Assembly (NCBI GenBank): GCA_025361565.1
Contig: JANYKN010000126.1
Span: forward strand, 1 to 64,000
DNA length: 64,000 nt
DNA from: Bacteroidota bacterium
GTDB lineage: Bacteria > Bacteroidota > Bacteroidia > Bacteroidales > NBLH01
Direction of reading: 5' to 3'
Notes under the pieces: generated by a model
Told to the model about the DNA's origin: nothing
The model's input: only the letters and a program-made list of their open reading frames with translations
The model's database searches: none
Made by a program: the position numbers and the translations under genes
Shown: piece after piece, positions 62,184 through 64,000 of the stretch
Numbering within the stretch: position 1 is the first letter of the stretch
Layout of the letters: every line of letters starts with the position of its first letter

Positions 62184-62993
62184 TTATTCTTCATTTGATC
62201 CTTCAACCTCAACTTCTTCTTTGTGAGTTTTTGATTTACGAGCTCTTAAGCCAGTTTTTTCTTCACCTTCAGATTTTTCGTTGTTTTTAACTTCCTGAGT
62301 CTTTACTGCTTTTCTTTCATCAAGTCCTTCTTGAATTGCTGAAGTAATCACATCAATAATTACTTTAATTGATTTAGAAGCATCATCGTTTCCAGGAATA
62401 GGAAAATCAATATTTGGGTCTGAATTGGTATCAACAATACCAAAAATTGGAATATGTAATCTTTTAGCTTCTTTAACTGCAATTTTTTCTTTGTAAACAT
62501 CAATTACAAATAATGCAGCAGGAAGTTTTGTCATGTCTGATATTGAACCAAGAACTTTATCTAATTTTGTTCTTTGACGTGCAATTTGAAGTCTTTCTCT
62601 TTTTGAAATATTTTCAAAAGTACCATCTGTAGTCATTTTATCAATGCTTGTCATTTTTTTAACAGCCTTACGGATAGTTGGGAAATTGGTTAACATTCCA
62701 CCAGACCATCTTTCAGTAATGTATGGCATATTGATTGATTTTGCACTTTCGGAAATTATTTCTTTTGCTTGTTTTTTAGTTGCAACAAACAAAACTTTTT
62801 TACCGGATTTTGAAATTTGCTTAATGGCTTTAGCCGCTTCATCTAACTTAACAAGAGTTTTGTTTAAATCGATGATATGAATGCCATTTTTTTCCATGAA
62901 GATATATGGAGCCATAGCAGGATTCCATTTTCTTTTTAGATGTCCAAAATGGACACCAGCTTCTAATAATGTGTTAAAATCAGTTTGAATCAT
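62184..62993 (-). CDS. rpsB: 30S ribosomal protein S2
   Basis: 269 aa; 'LLEAGVHFGHLKRKWNPAMAPYIF', 'ERWSGGMLTNFPTIRKAV'. Confidence 0.98.
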   Translation of the reverse strand: MIQTDFNTLLEAGVHFGHLKRKWNPAMAPYIFMEKNGIHIIDLNKTLVKLDEAAKAIKQISKSGKKVLFVATKKQAKEIISESAKSINMPYITERWSGGMLTNFPTIRKAVKKMTSIDKMTTDGTFENISKRERLQIARQRTKLDKVLGSISDMTKLPAALFVIDVYKEKIAVKEAKRLHIPIFGIVDTNSDPNIDFPIPGNDDASKSIKVIIDVITSAIQEGLDERKAVKTQEVKNNEKSEGEEKTGLRARKSKTHKEEVEVEGSNEE

Positions 62994-63027
62994 TTTTAAT
63001 TGTTTAAAGTTTACATTCTGAATACGT

Positions 63028-63062
63028 CAATCATTGAGTAGCCCTCAAAAATGAGGAGTCTC
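63028..63062 (-). promoter_or_regulatory. Candidate structured leader upstream of rpsB
   Basis: Minus strand GAGACTCCTCATTTTTGAGGGCTACTC: inner stem CCTCA/TGAGG and outer GAG/CTC in the rpsI-rpsB intergenic region. Confidence 0.4.
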
Positions 63063-63086
63063 AACAATTTAGATACTAAACTTGTA

Positions 63087-63473
63087 TTATCGTTTACTGA
63101 ATTGGAATCTTTTTCTTGCTTTTGGTCTTCCTGGTTTTTTCCTTTCAACAATCCTTGGATCGCGAGTAAGAAATCCCTGAGCCTTTAAAACTGGCTTGTG
63201 AGCTTCATCTAATTTAACAAGAGCTCTTGTAATTGCAAGTCTAAGCGCTTCTGCCTGACCAGAATAACCTCCGCCACAAAGATTAACTTTGATATCGTAA
63301 TTGTCGGCTATCCCAATAAGGTTAAGTGGTTGTTTTACAACATATACCAATTGGTCTGTTTTAAAGTATTCGGCAACATCCCTATTATTAACAGTAATCG
63401 TTCCTTTTCCTTCTGTTAAATAAATACGGGCAATAGCTGATTTACGTCTACCTACTGTATTAATTACTTCCAT
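63087..63473 (-). CDS. rpsI: 30S ribosomal protein S9
   Basis: 128 aa; 'GRRKSAIARIYL', C-terminal 'KKPGRPKARKRFQFSKR'. Confidence 0.98.
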   Translation of the reverse strand: MEVINTVGRRKSAIARIYLTEGKGTITVNNRDVAEYFKTDQLVYVVKQPLNLIGIADNYDIKVNLCGGGYSGQAEALRLAITRALVKLDEAHKPVLKAQGFLTRDPRIVERKKPGRPKARKRFQFSKR

Positions 63474-63478
63474 TTGAT

Positions 63479-63934
63479 CTATTTAAGTAAATTAAGATTG
63501 ATTGTTTTTGGTTTTTGAGCTTCATGTGTATGTTCAGCAGTAACAAATACGTGAAGATTCCCTAAAATTTTACTTCCAAGCCTGTTTTTTGGTAGCATAC
63601 CTTTAATTGATCTTTGAATTAATCGTTCGGGGTGCTTTGCTAATATTGCAGCAGGCGTAGTTACACGCTTTCCACCAGGATAGCCTGAATGGCTGAAATA
63701 TTCTCTTTGTTCAAGTTTGTTTCCTGTTAACCTCACTTTATCTGCATTGATAACAATAACGTTGTCGCCACAGTCAACATGAGGAGTAAACCCCGGTTTG
63801 TATTTTCCCCTTAAAAGTTTTGCTACTTTAGAGGCCAGCCTACCAAGTACTTCTCCTTCTGCATCAACTAAAAGCCATTCTTTGTTAACAGTAGCTTTAT
63901 TTGCCGATATTGTTTTGTAACTTAATGTATCCAC
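63479..63934 (-). CDS. rplM: 50S ribosomal protein L13
   Basis: 151 aa; 'EWLLVDAEGEVLGRLASKVAKLLRGKYKPGFTPHVDCGDNVIVINADKVRLTG'. Confidence 0.98.
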   Translation of the reverse strand: MDTLSYKTISANKATVNKEWLLVDAEGEVLGRLASKVAKLLRGKYKPGFTPHVDCGDNVIVINADKVRLTGNKLEQREYFSHSGYPGGKRVTTPAAILAKHPERLIQRSIKGMLPKNRLGSKILGNLHVFVTAEHTHEAQKPKTINLNLLK

Positions 63935-63985
63935 GACTTCTATAAGTTTTTAATTAATAACTTAATATAATATTCCACAATAATT

Positions 63986-64000
63986 TTGGACTGCAAAAGT
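63986..64000 (-). promoter_or_regulatory. Candidate rplM promoter core (ACTTTTGCAGTCCAA), cut by window edge
   Basis: Minus strand ACTTTTGCAGTCCAA; shares GCAGTCCAA with the tRNA-Leu promoter region. Confidence 0.45.

Overview
The window reads as a chromosomal segment of an AT-rich Bacteroidota genome (Bacteroidales-like). Support: TAnnTTTG-type promoters, several T9SS C-terminal sorting domains, a MurF-Alr fusion, and the rplM-rpsI-rpsB-tsf-pyrH and LptE/TPR/SecG/GroES/GroEL neighbourhoods. About 40 CDSs are supportable, most of them housekeeping: RbfA, MurF-Alr, PncB, Dxs, PrfB, GlpD, GroESL, SecG, KdsB, PyrH, Tsf and ribosomal proteins. The rest are secreted or repeat proteins: a 4221-aa T9SS-sorted giant surface protein, an 8-repeat SprB-like protein, a 6-repeat Ig-like protein, a MORN/YwqK-repeat protein and a VWA protein. 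Other features are one tRNA-Leu(CAA), a truncated IS1595-like transposase at the left edge, a programmed +1 frameshift in prfB that the ORF track misses, several clear terminators, and several dispersed palindromic or REP/MITE-like repeats. I see no CRISPR array, rRNA, prophage or obvious defence island. I did not find a convincing entirely new system. The best leads are the giant modular protein, a 112-aa 'signal peptide + T9SS CTD only' protein, an orphan small-protein/DUF4241 cluster, a candidate rpsB leader hairpin, a shared promoter motif at tRNA-Leu and rplM, and the dispersed palindromes.
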